23,237 nt of DNA, from the NCBI GenBank assembly GCA_964588175.1, contig CAZPNW010000042.1:1-23237 (forward strand). Direction: 5' to 3'. The position numbers and the translations under genes are program-made. This stretch comes from JBAZTA01 sp964588175 (GTDB lineage: Bacteria; Omnitrophota; Gorgyraeia; Gygaellales; Profunditerraquicolaceae). Shown piece by piece: positions 15,681 to 23,005 of the stretch. Within the stretch, counting starts at the first letter, position 1; each line of letters opens with the position of its first letter. A model generated the notes under the pieces. That model was not told the origin of the DNA, did not search any database, and saw only the letters and a list, made by a program, of their open reading frames with translations.

Positions 15681-15730
15681 CTGCGCTTTCTGCGCAGGGA
15701 GGCCGCGGCAGGCTGTTAAGCCTGCCGCGG
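15681..15730. repeat. Two tandem hairpins between pstS and pstC
   Basis: The first hairpin has an 11-bp perfect GC-rich stem (CCGCGGCAGGC, 15703-15713, with 15720-15730) and a 6-nt loop. The second has a 6-bp stem (CTGCGC, 15681-15686, with GCGCAG, 15692-15697). On the transcribed minus strand no U-run follows, so simple intrinsic termination is unlikely. Such structures often protect the upstream message, here pstS. The pair is flanked by copies of TCATGAGT at 15672-15679 and 15739-15746. Confidence 0.6.
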
Positions 15731-15789
15731 TTTGTGGTTCATGAGTAAACGTCCCCCTTTTCGTACTGCTCCAGAAAATCACGTTAGGC

Positions 15790-16605
15790 TTATTTTAATC
15801 CAACATACCCTTCACCTTCAACGAGCGACTGACCAGGCTTACTTTTTACAAAATCAAGATATTCCTTGATCATGCCTTGCGGCTTACCGTTAGAATACAT
15901 AAAAAGCGGACGGGTCACCGGATATTCTCCGGATAAAACGGTTTCTTTTGACGGCATAACCCCGTCGATCTCAAGAGCCGTAAGATCTCCGGACATAAAA
16001 CCCAGCCCGACGTAACCGATAGCCGAAGGTGTCTGGGCAATATTCTGGGCGACCGCCTGGTTTGAAGCCTGCATCAACGCATCAGGCCTAACCTTCTGGT
16101 TGTCCATCACCAAAACACCGAACGCTTCAAAAGTCCCGCTTGAAGTATCGCGGGAAACAACCACGATCCGTCCGGGATTACCGCCAACCTGGGACCAATC
16201 AGAAATTCTTCCCATAAAAATATCCTTAACCTGCTTCTTGGAAAGTTTAGCTATCGGATTTGATTTATGCACCACTACCGCTATACCATCCATTGCGACA
16301 ATATGAGCAACAGGGTCCCTGCCGTTTGCAGATGCCTGCTGTATTTCAGTATCTTTGATCGCCCGTGATGCATCGGCTATATCGCAGGTCCCGTCAATAA
16401 GTGCGGCGATACCTACGCTTGAGCCTCCGCCACGCACCGATATATCGGCATTCGCGTTTGAGTCCATAAAAACTTCAGCGGTCTTCTGAGCGATCGGAAG
16501 CACCGTGGTTGAACCGGCGATAACGATCTTCTCGGCGAAACAGGCTGTAGCAGCAAGGCTTACCCCCACTATTCCCGCCAGCATTACCATAACAAACCTT
16601 TTCAT
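15790..16605 (-). CDS. pstS: Periplasmic phosphate-binding protein PstS
   Basis: This 271-aa protein has a signal peptide (residues 1-24, cleavage after CFA; no lipobox). Ligand-binding segments of the PstS family follow: AGSTTVLPIAQ, SVRGGGSSVGIAALIDG, IADASRAIK, and VVSRDTSSGTFEAF, which contacts the phosphate. The length matches the shorter PBP_like PstS group. AGGAGG precedes the ATG. It follows the porin gene after 75 nt, so outer-membrane entry and periplasmic capture are probably transcribed together. Confidence 0.94.
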   Translation of the reverse strand: MKRFVMVMLAGIVGVSLAATACFAEKIVIAGSTTVLPIAQKTAEVFMDSNANADISVRGGGSSVGIAALIDGTCDIADASRAIKDTEIQQASANGRDPVAHIVAMDGIAVVVHKSNPIAKLSKKQVKDIFMGRISDWSQVGGNPGRIVVVSRDTSSGTFEAFGVLVMDNQKVRPDALMQASNQAVAQNIAQTPSAIGYVGLGFMSGDLTALEIDGVMPSKETVLSGEYPVTRPLFMYSNGKPQGMIKEYLDFVKSKPGQSLVEGEGYVGLK

Positions 16606-16680
16606 AATACGTATCCTCCTTAGTTATTACCCGGTGAGAGCTAAGGCTCTTACGGGCTGTATTTTCAGATTACCGGCCTT

Positions 16681-17982
16681 TTAAAACTTTAAATTCCAGT
16701 CTACCTGCACCAAAGTTTCCGGCGCGAAAGGCTTTGCCAGTTTCTGCGCACGGTAAACATCGAGTTCAAGCCATGTATTCTTGCCTAAACCATACGCCAA
16801 TTTAAATTCATGGGCCTTAATATTGGTCTGTCCGCCATAACGGTCGGAATCAGGCAGGATATCAAGGATCGCGTCTTTCTCAAGCCTGACAAAATTGTAG
16901 GTAGCCTGCCAATCGCCCCATCCCGCGATCTTTTCAGCCCCTAAACTTGCCCCGAACATCTGCCCGGTCTTATTATCGTCCGGGACGACATCGGCAATAT
17001 TAGTCACAAATTCCCCGAACAATTTCAGCTGAGCTACATTAAGGAAACTAAGCCCTAAAGCGCTGAACGGTTCTTTGATCTTTACTTCTACCGCGGGAGA
17101 TACAGTAAAGAAATTAGCGGTAGGATACGCGTATCCGCCTTTTGAACCGCTGTTAGTATTCGTGCTCCCGTCCAAAGCATGGTTCTTAACCACAAAATAA
17201 TCAAGCGCGACGCCACTCTTTAAGGAAATAGTATCCGACAATTTACCGGTAAAACCCGGCTGCATATGGACAAAATACGGGTCATCGTTGCTGCCGCTGA
17301 TCTCTTCCAGGAAATACACGCCGGATTTCAAGAACATGCTCAAGGAAGGATTAACCTTTTTATTTACATCCATTGCCACGCCTTCAGGAGTGATATCGGT
17401 ATCCCAGATCATATCTCCCGGCTCCCAAACCGAGTCGCTCAACAATAATTTCCCCCCGAAAAGCGCCAATTCCGGAAAAGGCATATACTTGGCGTAGGCG
17501 TAATCCAGGTTGAACGGTTTTTTCGCGAAAGAATTACCCAAAGACTGGTTCGTGGAACGAACCGTATCGGCGCTGGTAGCGGTATATTCGTTGAGTCCCG
17601 TTCCCAAGCCGAAAGCAACAAGCAGCTTTTCATTGACCTTTGATTCCATTCCCATTCTCAGCCTGATACGCGCCCGCTGGCGATTATTGGTGATATCGTT
17701 GGCTGCCTTGGCATGATTAACCTGATAGCGAAGCCTGAAATCGCCTTTAAGCTTGATATTCTGGACCCAAGCCGGCAATGTTGCCGAAGTACTTGTCGCG
17801 ATCTCTTTTTTTACCTGTTCCTGCGTCTCGATCTTAATCAGTTGCGCTTCAGCTCCGGTCAACACTCCTTTTTCAACAAGCTTCTGCAACAAGAGGTCGA
17901 TTTCTCCCGCGTACGACGCGTACACCCCTGTTCCCAACACGATAAATCCAAACAATACTGCCGCTGCTACAAACTTCCTCAT
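16681..17982 (-). CDS. Putative outer-membrane porin, probably for phosphate entry
   Basis: This 433-aa protein begins with a signal peptide (cleavage near YASYA, about residue 25). A short helical, coiled-coil-like segment (LLLQKLVEKGVLTGAEAQLI and following, to about 60) comes next. The rest is a beta-barrel pattern of alternating strands and short turns ending with phenylalanine (VDWNLKF), the outer-membrane assembly signal. This layout matches the putative-porin families common in non-model Gram-negatives. Position between a Pho box and pstS suggests an OprP/PhoE-like role; selectivity cannot be read from the sequence. AAGGAGG precedes the ATG. Confidence 0.78.
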   Translation of the reverse strand: MRKFVAAAVLFGFIVLGTGVYASYAGEIDLLLQKLVEKGVLTGAEAQLIKIETQEQVKKEIATSTSATLPAWVQNIKLKGDFRLRYQVNHAKAANDITNNRQRARIRLRMGMESKVNEKLLVAFGLGTGLNEYTATSADTVRSTNQSLGNSFAKKPFNLDYAYAKYMPFPELALFGGKLLLSDSVWEPGDMIWDTDITPEGVAMDVNKKVNPSLSMFLKSGVYFLEEISGSNDDPYFVHMQPGFTGKLSDTISLKSGVALDYFVVKNHALDGSTNTNSGSKGGYAYPTANFFTVSPAVEVKIKEPFSALGLSFLNVAQLKLFGEFVTNIADVVPDDNKTGQMFGASLGAEKIAGWGDWQATYNFVRLEKDAILDILPDSDRYGGQTNIKAHEFKLAYGLGKNTWLELDVYRAQKLAKPFAPETLVQVDWNLKF

Positions 17983-17996
17983 TTTCCTTCCTCCTT

Positions 17997-18209
17997 TTAA
18001 TGAGGCCGCAATTTACGAAAAGATGTGAACGTAAATTGTTCGGCCGGATTAACCCTTGAAGCTGTCTTTTTCCCTGCTTTTCCGCCTTTATCCGGTTCGC
18101 TCTCACAAATCTGCCGGTACATCTCAATACTTCTTGCTGCCTGCTGATCTGACATTTTATTAAGAAAACCAATGACCTTCGCGGATATTTTCTTAACGAT
18201 ATCTTTCAT
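17997..18209 (-). CDS. Small hypothetical protein (70 aa) between Pho box and porin
   Basis: The start is fixed by a very strong ribosome binding site (GGGAGGAGAGGT) just before ATG at 18209; the longer frame beginning at 18272 is less likely. The protein starts MKDIVKKISAKVIGFLNKMS, predicted helical, followed by QQAARSIEMYRQICES and a basic, disordered tail ending RKLRPH. No family is recognised and no signal peptide is present. It ends 14 nt before the porin ATG. The N-terminal half resembles the 35-aa ORF just upstream (I-V-[KR]-K-I and the YRQ element), suggesting duplication. Confidence 0.55.
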   Translation of the reverse strand: MKDIVKKISAKVIGFLNKMSDQQAARSIEMYRQICESEPDKGGKAGKKTASRVNPAEQFTFTSFRKLRPH

Positions 18210-18222
18210 ACCTCTCCTCCCG

Positions 18223-18330
18223 TCAATTGAATTGTCGGTAATAAGCGTCAATAGCCCTTGACTCCTCTGCAACGAGCATCAACAGGTAATTCGCGATCTT
18301 TCTTACTATGCTTCTCACGGCTTTTTGCAT
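18223..18330 (-). CDS. Tiny ORF (35 aa) first after the Pho-box promoter
   Basis: The ORF starts MQKAVRSIVRKIANYLLMLV and ends AIDAYYRQFN. It is predicted to be one helix with a mixed basic/hydrophobic face. It ends 13 nt before the ATG of the 70-aa ORF and shares the SIVRKI and YRQ elements with it. AAGGA lies about 12 nt before the ATG, rather far. It could be a real microprotein or a leader peptide; its similarity to the next ORF raises the chance that it is real. Confidence 0.4.
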   Translation of the reverse strand: MQKAVRSIVRKIANYLLMLVAEESRAIDAYYRQFN

Positions 18331-18384
18331 ATCGTTTAATTATCCTTGCCTTACTTAAACTAACAGGCCTTTCCTGATACCTTC

Positions 18385-18438
18385 ACTCTACATGGATCAT
18401 GTAACAAAATCCTTAAAACACTGTGAACTTTCTGTAAA
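18385..18438 (-). promoter_or_regulatory. Pho-box promoter of the microORF-porin-pst-phoU-arsC unit
   Basis: On the minus strand four hexamers start every 11 bp: TTTACA (rc 18433-18438), TTCACA (18422-18427), TTAAGG (18411-18416) and GTTACA (18400-18405). A -10-like TAGAGT, preceded by TG, lies at 18385-18390. The plus strand shows the E. coli-like pair CTGTGAA/CTGTAAA. The layout and spacing to -10 match the site at 19258-19322. PhoB/PhoP proteins bind direct repeats of 11-bp pitch, so this is a probable PhoB-activated promoter. Confidence 0.65.
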
Positions 18439-18479
18439 CTCACTCAAATACAGCCGCCGGTGTTTTGAATCCTTAAGAG

Positions 18480-19175
18480 TCATCCTTCAAATTTGTACCC
18501 TTCTCCCTTTACCGTCTTGATCAACTGCGGATCTTCGGGATCTTTCTCGATCTTTTCCCTCAAATGCCTTATATGGACATCGATGTTCCCGTATTCGACA
18601 ATATTGTCCTGCCCCCAGACGGCATCCAGGATCGCGCTGTGGCTCAGTACTATACCGGGATTATTGATAAAAAGTTTAAGCACGCCTCTTTCTTTTTCCG
18701 TAAAGGCTATTCTCTGATCGTTGCGTTTTACCTCTAAATTCTCCTGGTCGATCTCCAGAGAGCCGATCCTGATAATCTTTAAGCTTGAATTCTTGTTTTC
18801 CGACCTGGCTAAGACCCTTTTTACCCGCACTACCAGTTCGCGCGGGCTGAACGGCTTGGTGACGTAATCATCCGTGCCGAGGTCAAAACCCTTTAGTTTA
18901 TCCTCGATCTCGGAAAGTGCGCTGAGTATAATAATAGGTATATGCCTGGTCTGCGGATCAAGCTTTAAGCGCCGGCAGACTTCCCACCCGTCGATCCTGG
19001 GCAGCATAATATCGAGGATAATAAGGGCGGGGTTTTGAGTATTGCAGATCTCTAATGCTTCAATGCCATTTTTAGCGGAAATCACATCGTAACCGGCTAT
19101 CGTCATATGAAAAGCGATCAACTTTACGATCTCTTTTTCATCTTCAACGATCAGTATCTTTCTTTTCAGCACCAT
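18480..19175 (-). CDS. PhoB-like response regulator (second copy)
   Basis: This 231-aa OmpR/PhoB-family regulator has a receiver with Glu11/Asp12, phospho-acceptor Asp55 (LIILDIMLPR), Ser85 and Lys107 (DDYVTKPFSPREL). Its winged-helix domain runs from about 132 and ends LIKTVKGEGYKF. Segments such as LDAVWGQDNIVEYGNIDVHIRHLREKI are the PhoB/PhoP type. It is a separate unit from the phoB-phoR pair upstream, with its own Pho box, so it is probably activated in phosphate starvation and may amplify the response. No partner kinase adjoins it except PhoR. AAGGAGC precedes the ATG. Confidence 0.85.
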   Translation of the reverse strand: MVLKRKILIVEDEKEIVKLIAFHMTIAGYDVISAKNGIEALEICNTQNPALIILDIMLPRIDGWEVCRRLKLDPQTRHIPIIILSALSEIEDKLKGFDLGTDDYVTKPFSPRELVVRVKRVLARSENKNSSLKIIRIGSLEIDQENLEVKRNDQRIAFTEKERGVLKLFINNPGIVLSHSAILDAVWGQDNIVEYGNIDVHIRHLREKIEKDPEDPQLIKTVKGEGYKFEG

Positions 19176-19257
19176 ATCTGCTCCTTTTCGTAGCCGGCGA
19201 AATATACCGCAACTGCACAGCAGCGCAGCCGGGATGTTTTCTCATGCTTACAAAGAA

Positions 19258-19322
19258 AGTATACAAAACCAAGGTTACAATATCATTAAGGCAGTGTGAA
19301 CTATCTGTGAATTGTTTTAAGG
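19258..19322 (-). promoter_or_regulatory. Pho-box promoter of the second phoB-like gene
   Basis: On the minus strand five hexamers start every 11 bp: CCTTAA (rc 19317-19322), TTCACA (19306-19311), TTCACA (19295-19300), TTAATG (19284-19289) and GTAACC (19273-19278). A -10 box TATACT, preceded by TG, lies at 19258-19263. The gap between the last hexamer and -10 is the same as at the 18385-18438 site. The leader to the ATG is about 75 nt. Confidence 0.65.
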
Positions 19323-19330
19323 ATTGTTTT

Positions 19331-19362
19331 AAAAAAAAGAGGGTCGCGAAGGCTGTTAAGCC
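19331..19362 (-). terminator. Weak terminator-like signal at the phoR end
   Basis: A small hairpin (GGCT with AGCC around the phoR stop) is followed on the minus strand, after an 11-nt gap, by an eight-T run (19331-19338). The stem is only 4 bp and the gap is long, so this is weak, but no better signal separates phoR from the next promoter. Confidence 0.2.
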
Positions 19363-21131
19363 AGAGGAATAGTAAAACTGAAGGTAGAACCGACTCCAAG
19401 TTTAGACTTTACCCAAACTTGGCCGCCGTGGGCGGATACGATGTGCTTGACGATGGAAAGCCCCAGGCCCGTACCGCCGAGCTCGCGGGAACGGGCTTTG
19501 TCCGCGCGGTAGAAGCGTTCGAATATGCGCGGCAGGTCTTCTTCGGAAATACCGATCCCGGTGTCTGAGAGATCGATTTGTAAAACATTATCAACGACCT
19601 GAGCAGAAATAACAGCTACAGATCCTTCGGCTGAGTATTTGATAGCATTATCAAGAAGATTGATCATAACCTGAGAGAATCTTGTTTCGTCAGCCTTTAT
19701 CTTGGGCAAACTTTGAGGGATATTGACCTTGAGTGAGATCGATTTTGCTTTAGCCTGATTATCAATGACCGTTATAGCTCTTTTTATCAATACACCAGGG
19801 TCAAGCGCCTCAAAAGACATCTTCAACTTGCCTGATTCTATTTTTGACAGGTCGAGCAGATCGTTTATAAGAGAAGCCAGGCGGTCGGCGTCCTGACAAA
19901 TAATACTGATGAATTCTTTCGCGTTATCCTTATCAGCGAGGGCCCCGTCAAGAAGCGTTTCGGCATAGCCTTTGATGCTCGATATCGGAGTGCGCAGCTC
20001 ATGAGAAACATTGGCGACAAAATCCTGCCTCATTTTTTCCAGGCGCCTTAATTCCGTAATATCGTGAAAAACCAGGATCGCTCCTTCAAGCTTGTTGTTA
20101 CGCATGATCGGCACGCCGTTTACCTTAAGGATCTTTTCTTCCGGAGCATGGACAGCGATCTCTTCAGTCGCAAGCTGCTGTTTTCCCGTAATGATCCTTG
20201 CTATCATATCTTCAACCGCGGTATTACGGACAACCTCCAGCACCATCTTGCCCTCGGGGTTGGATTCAATGAAGAAAAGTTTTCTTAAGGAAGGATTCAT
20301 CAGCAGTATCTTTTCATCGGCGCCGGTAACGATCACCCCTTCGAACATGCTCGAGAGCACCAGATCAAGCTTCGCCTTCTCTGAATTGATCTTTTCGATC
20401 TTATCCTTGATCTCATCGGACATGGCATTTAACGCCTGGGAAAGTTCTCCGATCTCATCCTTGAAATAAATAGAGGCTTTCCGGGAAAAATCACCCCCCG
20501 CCATGAGTTTGGCGATCGCCGACATCTCAAGAAGGGGGCGTGAAACAAACACTGACACTAAAAAGGTCAAACCGAGGCTTAAGAGCAATATCCCGGCAAC
20601 ACTCACCCCGACGACCCTGCGCATCTTTGACTGCAGTAATTCAATATCAAGCAGAGGGACGGAAAAGCGCAATATCCCCTCTGTTTTTTCTTTGCCAAAA
20701 GGTATCGCTGTATAAAGCATATCTTTCTGTACGGTATAACTAAAACGCTTACTTACTCCCGATCCATTCTTTAAGGCTTCTATTACTTCAGGCCTGTTCG
20801 CGTGATTTTCAACGGCGACGAGCTGCTCTCTGGTTAAATCGGCGTCACCCAACACTTTTCCGTCACGTGCGATAATGGTCACGCGCAGGCCGAGGGCCTT
20901 GCCTATCTTAAGCGAAAGCTCCTGAAAATCAAGGGGGCCGGTTTTAGCTTGCAGATGAGTTTCTAACAACTCCTTGCCGAGGGTAATCTGGCGTAAAACA
21001 TTCTTTCTTAGATTGCTTTCCACGAAGTATTTAAGGTGGGAATCCAGATAAAAATATCCGGCTGAAAGAGCAAGAACAACAGCGAAACAAAAAATAAAGG
21101 TAAGCTTCCACGGAAGTTTGATCTTAATCAT
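19356..21131 (-). CDS. phoR: PhoR-like sensor histidine kinase
   Basis: This 591-aa inner-membrane kinase has helix 1 at about 10-28, a periplasmic sensor region at about 29-170, helix 2 at about 172-197, HAMP to about 250 and a PAS domain at about 255-365 (SSMFEGVIVTGADEKILLMN). HisKA follows with FVANVSHELRTPISSIKGYA (His377). The ATPase domain has Asn495, DTGIGISEEDLPRIFERFYR and GGTGLGLSIVKHIV. The HisKA/ATPase sequence is the PhoR/ResE type. The periplasmic domain is larger than in E. coli PhoR and more like the Gram-positive form. Its ATG overlaps the phoB-like stop by 8 bp. Confidence 0.87.
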   Translation of the reverse strand: MIKIKLPWKLTFIFCFAVVLALSAGYFYLDSHLKYFVESNLRKNVLRQITLGKELLETHLQAKTGPLDFQELSLKIGKALGLRVTIIARDGKVLGDADLTREQLVAVENHANRPEVIEALKNGSGVSKRFSYTVQKDMLYTAIPFGKEKTEGILRFSVPLLDIELLQSKMRRVVGVSVAGILLLSLGLTFLVSVFVSRPLLEMSAIAKLMAGGDFSRKASIYFKDEIGELSQALNAMSDEIKDKIEKINSEKAKLDLVLSSMFEGVIVTGADEKILLMNPSLRKLFFIESNPEGKMVLEVVRNTAVEDMIARIITGKQQLATEEIAVHAPEEKILKVNGVPIMRNNKLEGAILVFHDITELRRLEKMRQDFVANVSHELRTPISSIKGYAETLLDGALADKDNAKEFISIICQDADRLASLINDLLDLSKIESGKLKMSFEALDPGVLIKRAITVIDNQAKAKSISLKVNIPQSLPKIKADETRFSQVMINLLDNAIKYSAEGSVAVISAQVVDNVLQIDLSDTGIGISEEDLPRIFERFYRADKARSRELGGTGLGLSIVKHIVSAHGGQVWVKSKLGVGSTFSFTIPLA

Positions 21132-21813
21132 TTTCTTTAAATCTATAGCCCAACCCTCTGACCGTTTCGATTTGATCCCCTATCTTGCCGAGTTTTTCTC
21201 TCAAGCGCTTGATATGGGTATCAACGGTCCGGGTAAATACATCCGCGTGCATATCCCAGACATCGGACAATAACTGGTCCCGCGACTGGATGCGGCCGGC
21301 TCTTTCAATAAGCGTAACAAGAAGTTTAAATTCCAGGGGAGTGAATTCGACTTCTTTAGTATTGACCGTCACTTTATGTTTAGGGATATCTATGGCCAAT
21401 CCCCCTTTTCTTATAATATCTTTAGGAGATTCTTCTGTCTTTCCTCTTCTCAGGATCGCTTTTACGCGCAGCATTAATTCCCGGGGGCTGAAAGGCTTGA
21501 TCACATAATCGTCGGCGCCAAGTTCAAGGCCGACAATTCTATCTACCTCTTCCCCTTTGGCGGTCAGCATAATGACAGGGATATTTTTAAGTTTGGTGTT
21601 TTGTTTAATTGCGCGGCAAACTTCAAAACCATCCATTTTAGGGAGCATGATATCTAAAATGATCAAGTCCGCGCCCTGTTTAGTTAAAACATCCAAAGCT
21701 TTTTCGCCGTCTTCTACAACCGTAGGATCATAACCGGCTTTCTCGGCGTTATATTTTATAAGCTTAGATATATGTCTATCGTCTTCGATTATAAGTATTT
21801 GTTCTTTAGGCAT
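21124..21813 (-). CDS. phoB: PhoB-like response regulator paired with PhoR
   Basis: I place the start at 21813 (229 aa, MPKEQILIIEDDRH) because GAGGT sits four bases before it; an in-frame ATG 33 bp upstream would add residues with no homology value. The receiver has acidic residues at 10-12, Asp54 (LIILDIMLPKMDG), Thr84 and Lys106 (DDYVIKPFSPREL). The winged helix includes FTPLEFKLLVTLIERAGRI and VDTHIKRLREKLG, ending ETVRGLGYRFKEND. This is the cognate regulator of the overlapping PhoR gene and likely activates the two Pho-box promoters. Confidence 0.87.
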   Translation of the reverse strand: MPKEQILIIEDDRHISKLIKYNAEKAGYDPTVVEDGEKALDVLTKQGADLIILDIMLPKMDGFEVCRAIKQNTKLKNIPVIMLTAKGEEVDRIVGLELGADDYVIKPFSPRELMLRVKAILRRGKTEESPKDIIRKGGLAIDIPKHKVTVNTKEVEFTPLEFKLLVTLIERAGRIQSRDQLLSDVWDMHADVFTRTVDTHIKRLREKLGKIGDQIETVRGLGYRFKEND

Positions 21814-22026
21814 AGATACCTCATTAACCCGGCTCTTAAAACTCACCCTTAAGAAATATCAAATCAATATGAACCGAAAGAATAGTCTTATCAATCCGGA
21901 TATTAATAACAAGTATAACAAACTGTGATTAGATATTCTACATATTTATTCATCCCTGACTTTCAGCCAGGAGGGAATAATTTACAATAAACAACACTTC
22001 CTTAAGGGTTTTTTGGCCTTTTGTGG
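21814..22026. other. Divergent intergenic region between phoB and the ROK gene
   Basis: About 210 bp, AT-rich, with no ORF worth calling. On the minus strand TATACT (rc 21913-21918) is a possible -10 for phoB-phoR without a clear -35. I saw no set of 11-bp-spaced Pho hexamers, so phoB-phoR itself may not be strongly autoregulated. Confidence 0.35.
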
Positions 22027-22032
22027 TATAAT
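22024..22032 (+). promoter_or_regulatory. Extended -10 promoter giving a leaderless ROK-kinase mRNA
   Basis: TGGTATAAT is a perfect extended -10 (TGn plus TATAAT, 22027-22032). The expected start of transcription, about 7 bp after it, coincides with the A of the ATG at 22040. No Shine-Dalgarno sequence precedes that ATG, which fits a leaderless transcript. A -35 match is not obvious, as is usual for extended -10 promoters. Confidence 0.6.
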
Positions 22033-22039
22033 TAACGGT

Positions 22040-23005
22040 ATGAAAAATAATTACTTCGCGGGAATCGATATCGGTGGAACAAAAATAGCCGCAGCCCTGG
22101 CAACGAAAGACGGTAAGATCTTGTGCCGCAGCAAGTCTCCCACGCCCAAGAACGCTTCGCCTGCGAAAATAACCGCTATCGTAGCCGACCTGCTGGAAGA
22201 AATGCTCTACGCAGGAGGCATTAACAAAAAAGAGTTACGCGGTGTGGGGATAGGGGTCCCCGGAATAATCGACGCCGTTTCCGGTGAGATCCTGCGTACA
22301 CCGAACATGAATATCGCGGGGGCAAATCTCCAAAAACAACTCAAGAAAAAACTTAACCTCAGCTGTTCTCTCGGCAATGATGTTAATTTAGGCACCCTGG
22401 GGGAAAAATGGCTCGGAGCGGCAAAGAAAGCCAAGAATGTCATCGGGCTGTTCATCGGGACGGGGATCGGCGCCGGGATCATTATTGACGGCAAGCTGGT
22501 TACCGGCAGCCACGGAGCTGCCGCGGAGATCGGCCATATGATCATTCAAGGCGACGGCCCAAAATGCAGCTGCGGGAATACCGGCTGCCTGGAGTCACTC
22601 GCGGGCAGATGGGCAATAGAAAAAGCTCTCAAGCAGGAAATTAAAAAAGGCAAAAAAACGATCCTTACCAAACTTCTTGATAAGAATTCAGGCCCCATTA
22701 AAAGCAAAACCTTGCACAAAGCGCTCGAAAAACATGATACGCTTACTGTCAAAATACTTAAAGCGGCGGCAGTTCAGTTAGGCATCGCCTGCATATCCAT
22801 CAGGCATATCTTTGACCCGGAAATGATCGTGCTGGGCGGCGGAGTAATGGAAGCATGCGGGGACTTTATCTTGCCGATAGTCAAGAAAACAGCGCAAAAA
22901 GACAAATTCTTTTCCGGCATTGGAAACTGCGAAATTGTCGTCTCCAAATTGGGAGATGATGCTATCGTTTTAGGAGCTATTAAATTGGCTCAACACCGCC
23001 CATAG
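22040..23005 (+). CDS. ROK-family sugar kinase, probably glucokinase
   Basis: The start at 22040 (MKNNYFAGIDIGGTK, 321 aa) is chosen because the extended -10 lies immediately upstream; an earlier in-frame ATG at 22013 would precede the transcript. The phosphate-binding loop is DIGGTK (10-15), the catalytic region GNDVN (Asp114), the second loop FIGTGIGAGII (138-148), and the ROK zinc site is His166 (EIGHM) with Cys176, Cys178 and Cys183 (CSCGNTGCLE). The family phosphorylates glucose or N-acetyl-hexosamines with ATP; the sequence favours glucokinase without excluding others. Its last 16 bp overlap the convergent CHAD gene. Confidence 0.87.
   Translation: MKNNYFAGIDIGGTKIAAALATKDGKILCRSKSPTPKNASPAKITAIVADLLEEMLYAGGINKKELRGVGIGVPGIIDAVSGEILRTPNMNIAGANLQKQLKKKLNLSCSLGNDVNLGTLGEKWLGAAKKAKNVIGLFIGTGIGAGIIIDGKLVTGSHGAAAEIGHMIIQGDGPKCSCGNTGCLESLAGRWAIEKALKQEIKKGKKTILTKLLDKNSGPIKSKTLHKALEKHDTLTVKILKAAAVQLGIACISIRHIFDPEMIVLGGGVMEACGDFILPIVKKTAQKDKFFSGIGNCEIVVSKLGDDAIVLGAIKLAQHRP

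Noticed and set aside
17997..18272. Longer 91-aa version of the small protein before the porin
   Set aside because: The extra N-terminus overlaps the 35-aa ORF in another frame, while a very strong ribosome binding site sits before the ATG at 18209.
15711..19362. The 12-mer GGCTGTTAAGCC at 15711-15722 and again at 19351-19362
   Set aside because: Short palindromic 12-mer; one copy is the phoR stop region and the other a hairpin core. Without more copies it is likely chance.
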